From assembly GCF_016820555.1 (NCBI RefSeq), contig NZ_JADHDW010000015.1:1-48483 (forward strand): a DNA stretch of 48,483 bases, given 5' to 3'. Source of the stretch: Bacillus sp. REN10 (GTDB taxonomy: Bacteria > Bacillota > Bacilli > Bacillales > Domibacillaceae). The notes below the pieces were generated by a model. The model did no database searches. It saw nothing but the letters and a program-made list of their open reading frames with translations, and was not told the DNA's origin. Position 1 is the stretch's first letter; every line of letters starts with the position of its first letter. Below, piece by piece: positions 18,637 through 28,243 of this stretch. Both the position numbers and the translations under genes were made by a program.

Positions 18637-18897
18637 TTAATCGTTTAATCTCTCTTCTTTCAAGAGCTTGTACATTCCAGCCGCTTCTTCTTTTTTCGTC
18701 GTTTCTTGCAGTTGCTCCACTTGAACAGTTAGTAGACGCTGCCCTAAACGAATCGTCAATTCATCGCCAACCTTTACATTGGAGCTCGCTTTTGCCTCGG
18801 TGCCATTAATCATAATTCTTCCTTGATCCGCTACTTCTTTGGCTAATGTTCTTCTTTTAATAATTCGTGATACTTTTAAAAACTTATCTAATCTCAT
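18637..18897 (-). CDS. rqcP: Ribosome quality-control S4-domain protein RqcP (YabO)
   Basis: Small S4/HSP15-family RNA-binding protein. In B. subtilis RqcP binds obstructed 50S subunits and supports RqcH-driven poly-alanine tailing of stalled chains. The 86-residue product is almost entirely the S4 fold: MRLDKFLKVSRIIKRRTLAKEVADQG, then GTEAKASSNVKVGDEL. Two adjacent ATGs (18900, 18897) follow AAGGAGAG; I use the second, which gives the usual MRLDKF start and better spacing. It lies 18 bp after yabN. Confidence 0.94.
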   Translation of the reverse strand: MRLDKFLKVSRIIKRRTLAKEVADQGRIMINGTEAKASSNVKVGDELTIRLGQRLLTVQVEQLQETTKKEEAAGMYKLLKEERLND

Positions 18898-18915
18898 CAT
18901 GTTCTCTCCTTCTCT

Positions 18916-20385
18916 TTATAGACCCAATTGTTTGGCTTCGTTCCAAAAAGCGTCTAATTCCTCTAGTTGATATTTATTAAATACGCCTTTCCCTTCTTTT
19001 ACCCGTTTTTCAACGTGAGCAAAACGGCGGTAAAATTTTTCATTTACTTGAACAAGCGCTTCCTCTGGATGAATAGCGTAAAAACGAGCAACATTGACAA
19101 GTGCGAATAATAGATCACCAAATTCCTCAACTAATCGACCTTGGTCTTCGTTCCTCACTTCATCAAGAAATTCTCTCCACTCTTCTTCTACTTTCTCTAG
19201 AGCCCCTTGAGCATCTTTCCAGTCAAAGCCTACCTTAGCGGCCTTCTTCTGAATGTCATAAGCGCGAAGCAAGGCCGGTAATCCTTTCGCTACTTCATCA
19301 AGCAAAGGGGTCTCTTTCGTCCCTTTTTCCTGTTGTTTAATTTCCTGCCAGTTAGCCACCACTTGTTCCGCTCCTTCTACCACCTGCTCTCCAAATACGT
19401 GAGGGTGGCGGCGAACCATTTTTTGCGCTAAAGATTCAATCACATCTTCCATCACAAACATTCCTTCATCCTCTCCAATTTGAGCATGAAGGAGTACTTG
19501 TAGCAGGACATCACCAAGCTCCTCCACCATATGATCGTCATCTTGGCGGTCAATAGCATCAAGAAGTTCATAGGCTTCTTCAATTAAATATTTTTTCAAC
19601 GATTCATGTGTCTGTTCTCGATCCCATGGACAGCCATTAGGCCCGCGAAGTGTAGCAATAATTTGCCGAAGCACCGAAAACTCGCGATAGGTTTGTTCCT
19701 CGTTCTTCACTGGCGGCACATAAAGTGAAGTTAAGTTATTAAGCTCCACTTGATGGTCTAGCTCATACAGAGGTACTTTCTTGATCATCTGTGCCGAGCT
19801 GCCTGCTGCCGTCACAATGTAAACCTCATATTCATCAGGATACTTTTCCATCAAGGTCAATTTCACTTCAGAAGCAACAAAAGCATCATATACTTGAGCG
19901 ATAACCAAATGTTGAAAAATATTCACGTCCTCCTTATGTAAAGACGTTCCATCTAAAAATTGAAATCCATCAATCGGATCGGCCTCAATAGAAGCGAATA
20001 AAGCATCAAAAAAACTTTGCCCTCCCGCAATCGAGATATCCCATTGAGGTAATTTTCCTTTTTCCAGTAATAATTGCACGGTCTTTTCTGCGACAATTGG
20101 ATGACCAGGAACAGCATACACGACTTCCTCTTCCTTTTCTGCTATCGAGAGCAACTCGGCTACAATTTCTTCATAAACAGCTTCAAATTGATCATGCTTT
20201 TCATAGATGTAATCAAACCCTTCAAATAACACACCTTCTGATTGAAGTTCATGAATAACAGGATGCTCGATCGTTCGTGCATACACTTTATCCGTTTGTT
20301 TTAATAATTTATATACACCAAGCGGCAACTGATCAAGCTCTCCTGCTCCAAGACCAACAATGGTTATAGAATGAGTCATATTCAT
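18916..20385 (-). CDS. yabN: YabN: tetrapyrrole-methylase-like domain fused to MazG NTP pyrophosphohydrolase
   Basis: Two-domain protein of 489 residues. Residues 1 to about 220 form a SAM-dependent tetrapyrrole methylase fold (ITIVGLGAGELDQLPLG, VVYAVPGHPIVAEKTV). Residues about 230-489 contain tandem MazG-type NTP pyrophosphohydrolase repeats with EExxE/ExxD metal-binding clusters (EEAYELLDAI, EELGDVLLQ, EEFGDLLFAL). It probably cleans NTP pools; the substrate of the methylase half is unknown. The start is ambiguous among GTG 20388, ATG 20385 and ATG 20379; 20385 has the best-placed AAAGAG. It lies 22 bp after yabM. Confidence 0.94.
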   Translation of the reverse strand: MNMTHSITIVGLGAGELDQLPLGVYKLLKQTDKVYARTIEHPVIHELQSEGVLFEGFDYIYEKHDQFEAVYEEIVAELLSIAEKEEEVVYAVPGHPIVAEKTVQLLLEKGKLPQWDISIAGGQSFFDALFASIEADPIDGFQFLDGTSLHKEDVNIFQHLVIAQVYDAFVASEVKLTLMEKYPDEYEVYIVTAAGSSAQMIKKVPLYELDHQVELNNLTSLYVPPVKNEEQTYREFSVLRQIIATLRGPNGCPWDREQTHESLKKYLIEEAYELLDAIDRQDDDHMVEELGDVLLQVLLHAQIGEDEGMFVMEDVIESLAQKMVRRHPHVFGEQVVEGAEQVVANWQEIKQQEKGTKETPLLDEVAKGLPALLRAYDIQKKAAKVGFDWKDAQGALEKVEEEWREFLDEVRNEDQGRLVEEFGDLLFALVNVARFYAIHPEEALVQVNEKFYRRFAHVEKRVKEGKGVFNKYQLEELDAFWNEAKQLGL

Positions 20386-20407
20386 CACGCTCTTTCTTAA
20401 AAAATAT

Positions 20408-22000
20408 TTATTTCTTATTGCGGTTGAATCCTTTTAACTTATCTCCGAAAGGGATTTGTAACCATTCTTCTTCAGTAAATAAATTCATTTTTATAATGGT
20501 ATAGATAAATGTAAATGCGCCTATGGCAACACTGCTCAAGGCAAGTCCCGACATTTGCAATCGATCTATCTCATACGAGGGCAACAAATGCAAGACGCCC
20601 ATTCTCCATATTTGCAACGTTACAGTCATAACGCTAACAGCAAACAAGGCTTTATACAAGAAAGCAACCTGGATCAATGGAACTTTCAACTGGCGGCGAA
20701 GAAAAATGGCAAGAATGAGAGCAATTACACATAAAGCAAGCACTGTAGAAAAGGCTGCTCCTGCTGTTTCGTATAAAGGAACAAGCAGTGTATTTCCAAT
20801 ATACTTAACAAAAACCCCAATGACTACTGCTAAAGCTGGAATGATATCTTTATTGATACTTTGCAATACTCCGGAAAAAGTTAAGATCACGGAACTAAAT
20901 AAAATGGATAAGCAAAAAGTAGACAGGACGAAAGATCCCTCACTGTTTTCAAACAGCATCGTATTGACTGCATCCATAATATTGATTAAACCGACAGTGG
21001 CTGCTAATCCGATCGTTACACTAACCTTCGTAGCTAATTTCATATACATTCTTACTTCTTGCCGCTGATTTTTTTGAAAAGCAGCTGTTACAAGCGGAAC
21101 GAGAGTCAATGATAGTGAAACAGCTGCTACCGTCCCAAGTTGCAGTAATGGCTGACCGCGATCATAAATGCCTTTTGCCACTTTTGCCTCTAATTCACCA
21201 AGCCCAGATTGAATAAGTCCATTATATAGATTTAACGAGTCCACTAATTGTAACAATATGAGCATCATGCTGGATAGGCAAATAGCCGTACCTTGAACGA
21301 TTAACATACGCATTTCTCTCTGATGCGACCTCATTTTTTTCAATGTCCCAAACTTGATGGGAGAATAGTGCTTCCTGATAAAAAAAGATAGTATCAATAC
21401 TCCAGCCAAACTGCCAGCTAATGAACTAGCAATCGCACTCGCACCAGCTACATAAAGGGAATATCCTTTCTCGATGATCATATAAGAAAATAGCAAGATC
21501 GCTCCTACTCGAACCGACTGTTCCACCACTTGTGAAATAGCTGTTGGAACCATTTCTCCCATGCCTTGAAATGTTCCGCGCCAAACAGCCAAAAATGGCA
21601 TTAACAGAAAAGAAAAAGCAACAATGCGAATCATTGTGGTCAATTTCGTATCTCCCATATACTGTGCAAGAGTATGTGCACCAAAATAAGTAATGGAAAA
21701 TAACACTCCTCCTACCCCACTGATCATCATAAATGCCAAGCGAGTGATTGCCCCTACATGCAAATGATTCCCTTCTTTTTCTGCGACTAATTTTGAAATA
21801 ATGACTGGAAATCCATAGGTAGATAAAGCAACCGCAATTCCGTATAACGGATATACTTGCTGATAAATATAAAAACCAACGTCTCCTACTATATTTTGAT
21901 AAGGTACGCGGTAAACGGCACTCAAAATTTTCACAAAAATAGCCGCCATCGTTAAAATAACGGCTCCGCGTATAAATGACTTTTTATCATCACTTGCCAA
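20408..22000 (-). CDS. yabM: MOP-superfamily polysaccharide/lipid flippase-like membrane protein YabM
   Basis: A polytopic membrane protein of about 530 residues with the PST/MurJ-like N terminus (GAVILTMAAIFVKILSAVYRVPYQNIVG) and around 14 hydrophobic helices. It is related to SpoVB and putative lipid-linked sugar flippases. The substrate is not predictable; in this sporulation-rich neighbourhood a cell-wall or spore-envelope role is inferred. The longest frame starts at TTG 22027 without a ribosome-binding site. TTG 22000 has AGGTG 7 nt upstream and is preferred. It is separated from spoVT by a terminator. Confidence 0.88.
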   Translation of the reverse strand: MASDDKKSFIRGAVILTMAAIFVKILSAVYRVPYQNIVGDVGFYIYQQVYPLYGIAVALSTYGFPVIISKLVAEKEGNHLHVGAITRLAFMMISGVGGVLFSITYFGAHTLAQYMGDTKLTTMIRIVAFSFLLMPFLAVWRGTFQGMGEMVPTAISQVVEQSVRVGAILLFSYMIIEKGYSLYVAGASAIASSLAGSLAGVLILSFFIRKHYSPIKFGTLKKMRSHQREMRMLIVQGTAICLSSMMLILLQLVDSLNLYNGLIQSGLGELEAKVAKGIYDRGQPLLQLGTVAAVSLSLTLVPLVTAAFQKNQRQEVRMYMKLATKVSVTIGLAATVGLINIMDAVNTMLFENSEGSFVLSTFCLSILFSSVILTFSGVLQSINKDIIPALAVVIGVFVKYIGNTLLVPLYETAGAAFSTVLALCVIALILAIFLRRQLKVPLIQVAFLYKALFAVSVMTVTLQIWRMGVLHLLPSYEIDRLQMSGLALSSVAIGAFTFIYTIIKMNLFTEEEWLQIPFGDKLKGFNRNKK

Positions 22001-22053
22001 CCAATGACACCTAACCCTTCTAAACAAGCTATTACAAATTTAAATGATATCAA

Positions 22054-22090
22054 CAAAAAAAGGAAGCAGCGCGTTTTTTACTGCTCCCTT
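22054..22090 (-). terminator. spoVT terminator
   Basis: On the minus strand GGGAGCAG pairs with CTGCTTCC (one wobble) and runs into TTTTTTT, 7 bp after the spoVT stop. Confidence 0.85.
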
Positions 22091-22096
22091 TCCTTG

Positions 22097-22633
22097 CTAT
22101 TGTTCCATTTGTTTCGCTAAAAAGCTAGCTGCCGTTTCAGAACATTTCTTTTCCACTTCACTCATCGTTTTATTTGTTGAAAAAATCAAGACCACTCCAA
22201 TAGCATCTCCATTGGCAATGATCGGAGCGATGGCATACGATTGCAGCTGTTCTTCACGTCCATCAATAATTTCAACTGGACTGTTCGGGTTATTTAACGT
22301 TGACTGCCGTTCATCAATGGCCGTCTCGATTAATGATCCTACATTTTTATTCATATATTCCTTCTTAGTGACCCCAGCAGTGGCAATAATCGCATCACGA
22401 TCGCAAATGAGTACACTGCTATCTAAACTGTCATGCAACGCTTCTGCATATTCTTGAGCAAAATCACCTAATTCACTAATTGGGGAGTATTTCTTTAAGA
22501 TCACTTCCCCGTCGCGATCAACGAAAATTTCTAATGGATCTCCTTCTCGTATCCTTAACGTACGGCGGATTTCTTTTGGAATAACAACCCGCCCTAAATC
22601 ATCAATTCGACGAACAATACCAGTTGCTTTCAT
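22097..22633 (-). CDS. spoVT: Stage V sporulation regulator SpoVT
   Basis: Forespore transcription factor modulating the sigma-G regulon. The 178-residue product combines an N-terminal AbrB-type swapped-hairpin DNA-binding domain (TGIVRRIDDLGRVVIPKEIR, residues 4-23, through about 50) and a C-terminal GAF domain (about 56-178). Its AbrB half closely resembles the abrB product at 40.5 kb in this window. The gene stands between mfd and yabM and has its own terminator. A possible sigma-G promoter lies upstream. Confidence 0.97.
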   Translation of the reverse strand: MKATGIVRRIDDLGRVVIPKEIRRTLRIREGDPLEIFVDRDGEVILKKYSPISELGDFAQEYAEALHDSLDSSVLICDRDAIIATAGVTKKEYMNKNVGSLIETAIDERQSTLNNPNSPVEIIDGREEQLQSYAIAPIIANGDAIGVVLIFSTNKTMSEVEKKCSETAASFLAKQMEQ

Positions 22634-22714
22634 CTTGTTGCCTCACTTTCATCAGATGATTTTTTGGACAAGGAATAAACGGCTTTTTACCGATTATTCC
22701 TGCCACATTGATGT

Positions 22715-22744
22715 TATTATCTTTCATCTGGGAAGTTCTATACA
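22715..22744 (-). promoter_or_regulatory. Possible sigma-G promoter of spoVT
   Basis: The minus strand has TGTATA (22739-22744), 17 bp, GATAATA (22715-22721), which resembles the sigma-G pattern TGnATA-N17-CATAnTA apart from the first base of the -10. SpoVT is sigma-G controlled in B. subtilis. This is a weak match supported mainly by context. Confidence 0.35.
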
Positions 22745-22753
22745 TTTTGATGA

Positions 22754-25700
22754 TTATTTTCTAGCTTGTTCAAGATTTTGAATGATGTCATAAGCTATCG
22801 CAAACCAGGCTTCCGCCGTTAACTTCTGAATATTAATCGTTATTTTCAATTGATTATTTTCCATACCCAGCCCAACCGCACGGCCATGTTTATGGCAAAT
22901 TTCAAATACTTTAGATCCATCAATATGCTGTGTCCCAACATCACTCATCCAAATGGTCACCACATCTTTTTCTTGCTTAATTTTTTCAAGTTGGACAAAG
23001 CCTGCATATACTTTCATTTCCGCTACTTTAAATAAATCGGCTACTTCACGAGGATATTCACCAAAACGATCGATCATTTCTTCCTTTAGCTCAGCAACCT
23101 CTTCCAATGATTCGATGCTGCGGAATCGTTTGTACATTTCAATCTTTTGCTGGCTATCTTTAATATAACTATCCGGAATATAGGCATCGATTGATATTTC
23201 CACTTCAAATGGCGGAGTATGATTTTGCTGGTCGTTTCCTCTCTTTTGTTCTACTGCCTCTTTCAGCATTTGAGAGTACAAGTCAAAGCCAACGGAATCG
23301 ATGAATCCATGTTGCTGAGATCCCAATAAATTACCAGCTCCACGAATGGATAGATCGCGCATAGCAATTTTGAAACCGGACCCTAGCTCAGTAAATTCCT
23401 TAATCGCCTCTAGACGCTTTTCAGCTGTTTCTGAAAGCACTTTATCTCTGCGATACATAAAATAGGCATAAGCAACGCGATTTGAGCGTCCGACACGCCC
23501 CCTAATCTGGTACAGCTGCGAAAGCCCCATTCGATCCGCATCATGGACAATTAATGTATTCACATTCGGGATATCCACACCTGTTTCAATGATTGTGGTC
23601 GTGACTAACACATCGGACTCACCTTCTAAAAAGCTTAAAATGACCGCTTCTAGCTCTCGTTCCGTCATCTGTCCATGAGCATAAGCAACTTTCGCATCGG
23701 GAACAAGCATCGAAATTTCTTCTGCCTTTCTTTCAATGTCCTCGACGCGATTATATAAATAAAAGACTTGTCCATCTCGAGCTAGTTCCCGTTCAATAGC
23801 CTCTCTTATGAGCGCAGGATTATTTTCTGCCACAAATGTTTGTACAGGGAAACGGTTTTTCGGTGGTGTTTCGATGACCGATAAATCACGAACACCTAGC
23901 ATGGACATATGCAACGTACGCGGAATTGGCGTCGCTGTTAAAGTTAAAACATCGACATTTGTTTTTAACTTCTTGATTTTCTCTTTATGAGTCACACCAA
24001 AACGCTGCTCTTCATCGACAATCAGCAAACCGAGCTCATGGTATTGAACATCTTTAGATAACAAACGATGAGTGCCCACGACAATATCAACGGTTCCGTT
24101 CTTTAATCCTTTTAACGTCTCTGTTTGCTGCTTCTTTGAGCGGAAACGACTTAATAAACCGACATTGATTGGAAAATCACGAAAGCGTTCAAGCATCGTC
24201 TCATAATGTTGTTGAGCAAGAATCGTGGTGGGCACAAGAAAAGCTACTTGCTTCTCATCCGCTATTGCTTTAAAAGCTGCTCGAATTGCTACCTCCGTTT
24301 TTCCATAACCAACGTCTCCGCACAGCAAACGATCCATCGGTCGTTCCTTTTCCATATCTTGTTTAATTTCCTGAATCGATCGTAGTTGATCTTCCGTTTC
24401 TTCGTATGGAAAAGCCGTTTCAAATTCCCGCTGCATATCACCATCTGGAGAAAATGCATAACCTTTTGCCGCTTCTCGTTCCGCATACAGCTTGAGCAAA
24501 TCATCGGCAATATCTTGAACAGAGGATTGAACTTTGCTTTTCACCCGTTTCCATTCACTGCCACCTAGTTTATATACTTTCGGTTCTTTTCCTTCTGAGC
24601 CGACATATTTCTGCACCAATTCAATTTGTTCAACAGGTACATATAGCTGATCAGTTCCTTGATATTTAATATTTAAGTAGTCTTTATGAACGCCTTTCAT
24701 TTCTAGTGTTTCGATACCTAAATACTTCCCAATTCCATGATTTACATGAACAACATAATCGCCGGGCTTTAATTCAGAATAGCTTTTAATCCGCTCTGCG
24801 TTAGAAAGCTTTTGGCGGCTTTTATTGCGTTTCGTTTTTTTATTAAATAGCTCTTGTTCGGTAATCACCGCTAGTTTTTGTTCTGAAAATTCAAAGCCCC
24901 CAGTTAATGATCCTAAACTGATTTGAATGGCTTGTTCCATTACCTTATTTTTTTCAGGAGAAAGAAGCACTTCAATCTCGTAATCTGCTAGAACATCTGC
25001 TATCTTTTTCATTCGTTCCTCGGTTTCGCCTAGAAACACTACAGTCATCCCAAGCTTTTTCCACCGTTCTACTTCCGTATGCAGCACGTTCATTTGTCCA
25101 TGGAAATTTTGCATGGAACGGCTGGAGAATTTAACGACATTCTCTGGTTTCGTTCCTGCCACTTTACGCATAAATAAAGAAAGGTAAATGATTGGTTGCT
25201 CAATCTTTGCCATCACTTCCGTAAAGGAGTAAGAGAGCTTCATCTCGTGAACAATCTTTCCTTCTTCCAGTAAAGACGTATACCACTCTGCTTCTTCTTG
25301 TTGTAATGACTCATTTAACTCTTTAATCCGACTCACTTCATCAAAGAAAACGAGACCATCCTTTGGCAAATAATCAACGAGGCTCATCGGCTCTTCATAC
25401 ATAATTTCCATATACTTCGATAAACCATCAATGCTTTGTCCTTGTCTTAGCTTTTCTATTTCCATATTTATATTTTCTTTTAATTGCTTTTGCGTCGTTT
25501 CATTTTTGATCTTTTTTAACGATTGTTCTAGTGCCTGCTCAAGCCGTTGAGCCAGCCTAACTAGATGAACAGGCTGATAAGGTGTTTCTGTTACAGGACT
25601 GATCATAATCGATTGCTGATTTTCTAATGAACGCTGATTTTCAATGGAAAACGTACGAATAGAATCCACTTCTGTATCAAATAACTCAATACGAACAGGA

Positions 25701-26269
25701 TCTTCTACTGTCAGCGGATAAATATCAATAATCCCGCCACGCAAGCTAAATTCACCTGGTGCATATACCATATCCGCTCTTTGATATCCCATGTTGACTA
25801 AATCATTGATCAGCTGATTTAAATCGATATCCTGCCCAATCGTCAGCTGCTTTTGCAGCTCTTCCCATTCATGCTTCGGTGGCAATAACTTGCGAAGTCC
25901 GGAAATAGGAACAATATAAATGCCCTTTTTCTCTTTAACTATATGATTTAAGACCTCAATTCGTTGTGCGCGAAGTTCGGGACTAGCTATGCTAATTTCC
26001 GCCGCAATCAACTCATTGGCGGCATACAAATACACCTCCTGCTCTTGAGTGAATTGCAGAAGATCATCGTATAGCTTTTGAGCTTGTAGCAAATTATAAG
26101 TAATTACCATAACTGGCTTATCTGTCTGTTGATAAGCAGAAGCAATGAATAGCGCTCTTGAAGAGCCAGTTAAACCTGCTGCTAGCTGCTCCTTTAAGCC
26201 CTCCGATAGCCCGCTAAATAACACTTGAACATCTTGGTTTTGTAAAAATATATTTTGTAAAGTATTCAC
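22754..26269 (-). CDS. mfd: Transcription-repair coupling factor
   Basis: Removes RNA polymerase stalled at lesions and recruits UvrA. The 1171-residue product shows a UvrB-like N-terminal region (FSGLSEGLKEQL..., RGGIIDIYPL), an RNA-polymerase-interacting domain (GDYVVHVNHGIGKYLG, about 510-530), the RecG-like helicase motor with Walker A GDVGYGKTEVA (about 650), Walker B DEEQRFG, TATPIPRTL, and a C-terminal TRCF domain. This is full length for the family. The start is GTG with AGGAA 6 nt upstream. It lies 118 bp after fin. Confidence 0.98.
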   Translation of the reverse strand: MNTLQNIFLQNQDVQVLFSGLSEGLKEQLAAGLTGSSRALFIASAYQQTDKPVMVITYNLLQAQKLYDDLLQFTQEQEVYLYAANELIAAEISIASPELRAQRIEVLNHIVKEKKGIYIVPISGLRKLLPPKHEWEELQKQLTIGQDIDLNQLINDLVNMGYQRADMVYAPGEFSLRGGIIDIYPLTVEDPVRIELFDTEVDSIRTFSIENQRSLENQQSIMISPVTETPYQPVHLVRLAQRLEQALEQSLKKIKNETTQKQLKENINMEIEKLRQGQSIDGLSKYMEIMYEEPMSLVDYLPKDGLVFFDEVSRIKELNESLQQEEAEWYTSLLEEGKIVHEMKLSYSFTEVMAKIEQPIIYLSLFMRKVAGTKPENVVKFSSRSMQNFHGQMNVLHTEVERWKKLGMTVVFLGETEERMKKIADVLADYEIEVLLSPEKNKVMEQAIQISLGSLTGGFEFSEQKLAVITEQELFNKKTKRNKSRQKLSNAERIKSYSELKPGDYVVHVNHGIGKYLGIETLEMKGVHKDYLNIKYQGTDQLYVPVEQIELVQKYVGSEGKEPKVYKLGGSEWKRVKSKVQSSVQDIADDLLKLYAEREAAKGYAFSPDGDMQREFETAFPYEETEDQLRSIQEIKQDMEKERPMDRLLCGDVGYGKTEVAIRAAFKAIADEKQVAFLVPTTILAQQHYETMLERFRDFPINVGLLSRFRSKKQQTETLKGLKNGTVDIVVGTHRLLSKDVQYHELGLLIVDEEQRFGVTHKEKIKKLKTNVDVLTLTATPIPRTLHMSMLGVRDLSVIETPPKNRFPVQTFVAENNPALIREAIERELARDGQVFYLYNRVEDIERKAEEISMLVPDAKVAYAHGQMTERELEAVILSFLEGESDVLVTTTIIETGVDIPNVNTLIVHDADRMGLSQLYQIRGRVGRSNRVAYAYFMYRRDKVLSETAEKRLEAIKEFTELGSGFKIAMRDLSIRGAGNLLGSQQHGFIDSVGFDLYSQMLKEAVEQKRGNDQQNHTPPFEVEISIDAYIPDSYIKDSQQKIEMYKRFRSIESLEEVAELKEEMIDRFGEYPREVADLFKVAEMKVYAGFVQLEKIKQEKDVVTIWMSDVGTQHIDGSKVFEICHKHGRAVGLGMENNQLKITINIQKLTAEAWFAIAYDIIQNLEQARK

Positions 26270-26354
26270 ACACGGTTCCTCCCCTTTTAACTGCCAGCCC
26301 CTTCATTCTCTGTTATGAAGCCTGCTCTGTTTTACTGTTTTGACAATTTAAACA

Positions 26355-26383
26355 GAAAAATGCTTTGGATCGGCATCCAAAGC
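26355..26383 (-). terminator. fin terminator
   Basis: A perfect 9-bp stem (GCTTTGGAT / ATCCAAAGC) with a 4-nt loop, followed on the minus strand by ATTTTTC. Its 5' arm begins a few bases after the fin stop codon. Confidence 0.75.
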
Positions 26384-26386
26384 TAC

Positions 26387-26617
26387 TTACTGTATAAAAG
26401 AATCATATTGATGAAAATCGGGATTCCTTTCAAGCGATTCCTGACAATCTTCACATATTGTTTGAATCTTAATCGTTCCATCTTGGCCGTATTGAATCAT
26501 GTCTGCTCTTTCCTGGTCGGTTAGAGTGTGAAATCCTAACTGTTTAGTAGAAACAACAGATTGATCAAGCGAACCAACTAAAGTATGACAATGACGGCAA
26601 ACATAATGAATAGCCAT
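26387..26617 (-). CDS. fin: Anti-sigma-F factor Fin
   Basis: Small zinc-ribbon protein that in B. subtilis inhibits sigma-F (by binding core RNA polymerase) and promotes the sigma-F to sigma-G switch in the forespore. The 76-residue product has two CxxC pairs (Cys7/Cys10 in CRHC and Cys55/Cys58 in CEDC) and the family-typical SLGF/QLGF-HxLTxxER centre. The start has a strong GGAGGAAAG. It lies between pth and mfd, exactly as yabK does in B. subtilis. I could not find a convincing sigma-F promoter in the 193 bp upstream. Confidence 0.95.
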   Translation of the reverse strand: MAIHYVCRHCHTLVGSLDQSVVSTKQLGFHTLTDQERADMIQYGQDGTIKIQTICEDCQESLERNPDFHQYDSFIQ

Positions 26618-26810
26618 CTTTCTTCCTCCTCGCTGCCCATTGCATCAATGATTAGATTTAGTATAGGCACAGCGGAAGATATTTATTCATTTAGATACCT
26701 TAAAGATTTATGTTGATACTTGCCCCGCTTTTAGCCTCCGCTAGACACTTACAAAATAGCTATTTCTTATGAATGCGTGAAACATCATTGTTTAACAAAG
26801 GCTACTCTTT

Positions 26811-27371
26811 TTACTGATTGAACTTATTCATCACTTCAAGAAATGACTGTTCAAGCCATGCTTCTGCCGCATCAGCACTAGTAGCAATCACATGCTTCAT
26901 GCTTTCTTGTTCTTCTGCTGTAAAACGTCCTAATACATAATCAGGCACTTTCATCGGGCCTTTCGGACGATCAATCCCAATACGAATTCGATTGAACTCT
27001 TGCGTACCCATATGAGCAATCGTGGATTTAATACCGTTATGGCCGCCAGCGCTTCCTTTTTGGCGCAGACGAATCTTTCCTACAGGCAGATCCAAGTCAT
27101 CATAAATCACTAGTAAATCTTCTATATCAATATTATAGTATCGCATCACTTCTCCAATGCTCTCACCTGATAAATTCATATATGTAAGCGGTTTAAGAAG
27201 AATAGCTTTCTCTGTTCCTTTACGAATAACCGCATAAATCCCTTTATGTTTCGCTTCTGTTAGTGAGACTTGGAAACGATTTGCTAATTCATCAATCACA
27301 TCGAAGCCAATATTATGTCTTGTCCCGTCATATTTAGAACCTGGATTCCCTAGGCCTACTATTAATTTCAT
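26811..27371 (-). CDS. pth: Peptidyl-tRNA hydrolase
   Basis: Recycles peptidyl-tRNA released from ribosomes (spoVC in B. subtilis). The 186-residue enzyme has the signature [18 protein letters not shown], with the catalytic His in TRHN (residue about 20), and the YDDLDLPVG and GSAGGHNG motifs. Upstream in-frame GTG 27380 and ATG 27374 crowd the GAGGTG ribosome-binding site; ATG 27371 (MKLIVGLG) has better spacing. A possible promoter TTGTGA-N16-CATAAT lies at 27411-27438. It follows ctc, whose own terminator intervenes. Confidence 0.97.
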   Translation of the reverse strand: MKLIVGLGNPGSKYDGTRHNIGFDVIDELANRFQVSLTEAKHKGIYAVIRKGTEKAILLKPLTYMNLSGESIGEVMRYYNIDIEDLLVIYDDLDLPVGKIRLRQKGSAGGHNGIKSTIAHMGTQEFNRIRIGIDRPKGPMKVPDYVLGRFTAEEQESMKHVIATSADAAEAWLEQSFLEVMNKFNQ

Positions 27372-27486
27372 CATCTGCACCTCAAATTCCTTCTTAACTA
27401 ACCAATCGCCATTATGTCATTTTAAGTATAACTCACAAATGATAGAAATTATACTGTTAAAATCATCACCATTCTTTGCGAACAAT

Positions 27487-27534
27487 AAAAAAGGCTGGTT
27501 TCTACGAATAGTTAACTCATCGTGGAAACCAGCC
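27487..27534 (-). terminator. ctc terminator
   Basis: A 14-bp stem (GGCTGGTTTC-CACG with CG-TAGAAACCAGCC, one mismatch) is followed by TTTTTT on the minus strand, 12 bp after the ctc stop. Confidence 0.85.
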
Positions 27535-27546
27535 CTCAAATCTCGC

Positions 27547-28137
27547 TTATTCTTCTGCTTGTTCATCAGCCATTTCTGCTTCTTCCCCTGAACGAGGAGC
27601 TAAGACCGACACAATGGTCTCGTCATCTTCGTGGTTGATTTCAAAATCATATTGACTGCGGATATCTCCAATTGTCAACGTATCGCCAATCCCTAATTGA
27701 GACGCATCTACCGTAATATATTCTGGGAATTGACTTACTTTCGCTGTTGCCGACAGCTCAAACAATGGCTGTTGAAGAACGCCGCCTTCTTTTACGCCAA
27801 TTGCTTCTCCTTCAATATCAATTCTCACATTAGCTGTGATATTAGAAGATAGATCCACAGCTAAAAAATCAGCATGAACGATGCCATTCTTTAGAGGATC
27901 TTGATGATAATCTTGTAAAATCACATTATATTTTTGACCATCCATTTTTAGAGCGATTACTCCATTGCGGCCGACTTCCTTCATTATTTTAAAAAACTCA
28001 CCTTCATTCACATAAACAGATTCACTGTCTACGCCTTTACCATAGACAATAGCTGGAAAGTTACCGGCCTCGCGAATTTGTGTCAATCCAGAACGCTGAA
28101 AACTTGCTCGTTTTTTTGCTTCAAGTACTGCACTCAT
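27547..28137 (-). CDS. ctc: 50S ribosomal protein L25 / general stress protein Ctc
   Basis: Binds 5S rRNA in the large subunit; in B. subtilis Ctc is a sigma-B-induced stress protein of the bL25 family. The 196-residue product has the N-terminal L25 domain (LEAKKRASFQRSGLTQIREAGNFPAIVYGKG, to about residue 95) and the longer TL5/CTC C-terminal beta domain, with an acidic tail. Immediately upstream is an excellent sigma-B promoter, and prs lies before that with its own terminator. Confidence 0.96.
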   Translation of the reverse strand: MSAVLEAKKRASFQRSGLTQIREAGNFPAIVYGKGVDSESVYVNEGEFFKIMKEVGRNGVIALKMDGQKYNVILQDYHQDPLKNGIVHADFLAVDLSSNITANVRIDIEGEAIGVKEGGVLQQPLFELSATAKVSQFPEYITVDASQLGIGDTLTIGDIRSQYDFEINHEDDETIVSVLAPRSGEEAEMADEQAEE

Positions 28138-28197
28138 TAGAGAAACTCACCTTTCTGTTTATATTTTCTATTTTTCCTAACTGACTTCCTTTTATGT

Positions 28198-28222
28198 ATT
28201 CCCTTCTCCATAAACTTTAAAC
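28198..28222 (-). promoter_or_regulatory. Sigma-B promoter of ctc
   Basis: The minus strand reads GTTTAA (28217-28222), 13 bp, GGGAAT (28198-28203), matching the sigma-B consensus GTTTAA-N12-15-GGGWAW. It lies 60 bp before the ctc start. ctc is the classical sigma-B target in B. subtilis. Confidence 0.85.
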
Positions 28223-28243
28223 ATAATCATCACTTTTCTTTTC

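Noticed and set aside
20523-21068. 181-codon plus-strand ORF opposite yabM
   Set aside because: A shadow of a membrane-protein gene; no recognisable domain and no plausible start context.
26618-26810. Sigma-F promoter for fin
   Set aside because: No GYWTA-N15-GGnRAnAnTW match was found in the 193-bp gap, although fin is sigma-F controlled in B. subtilis.
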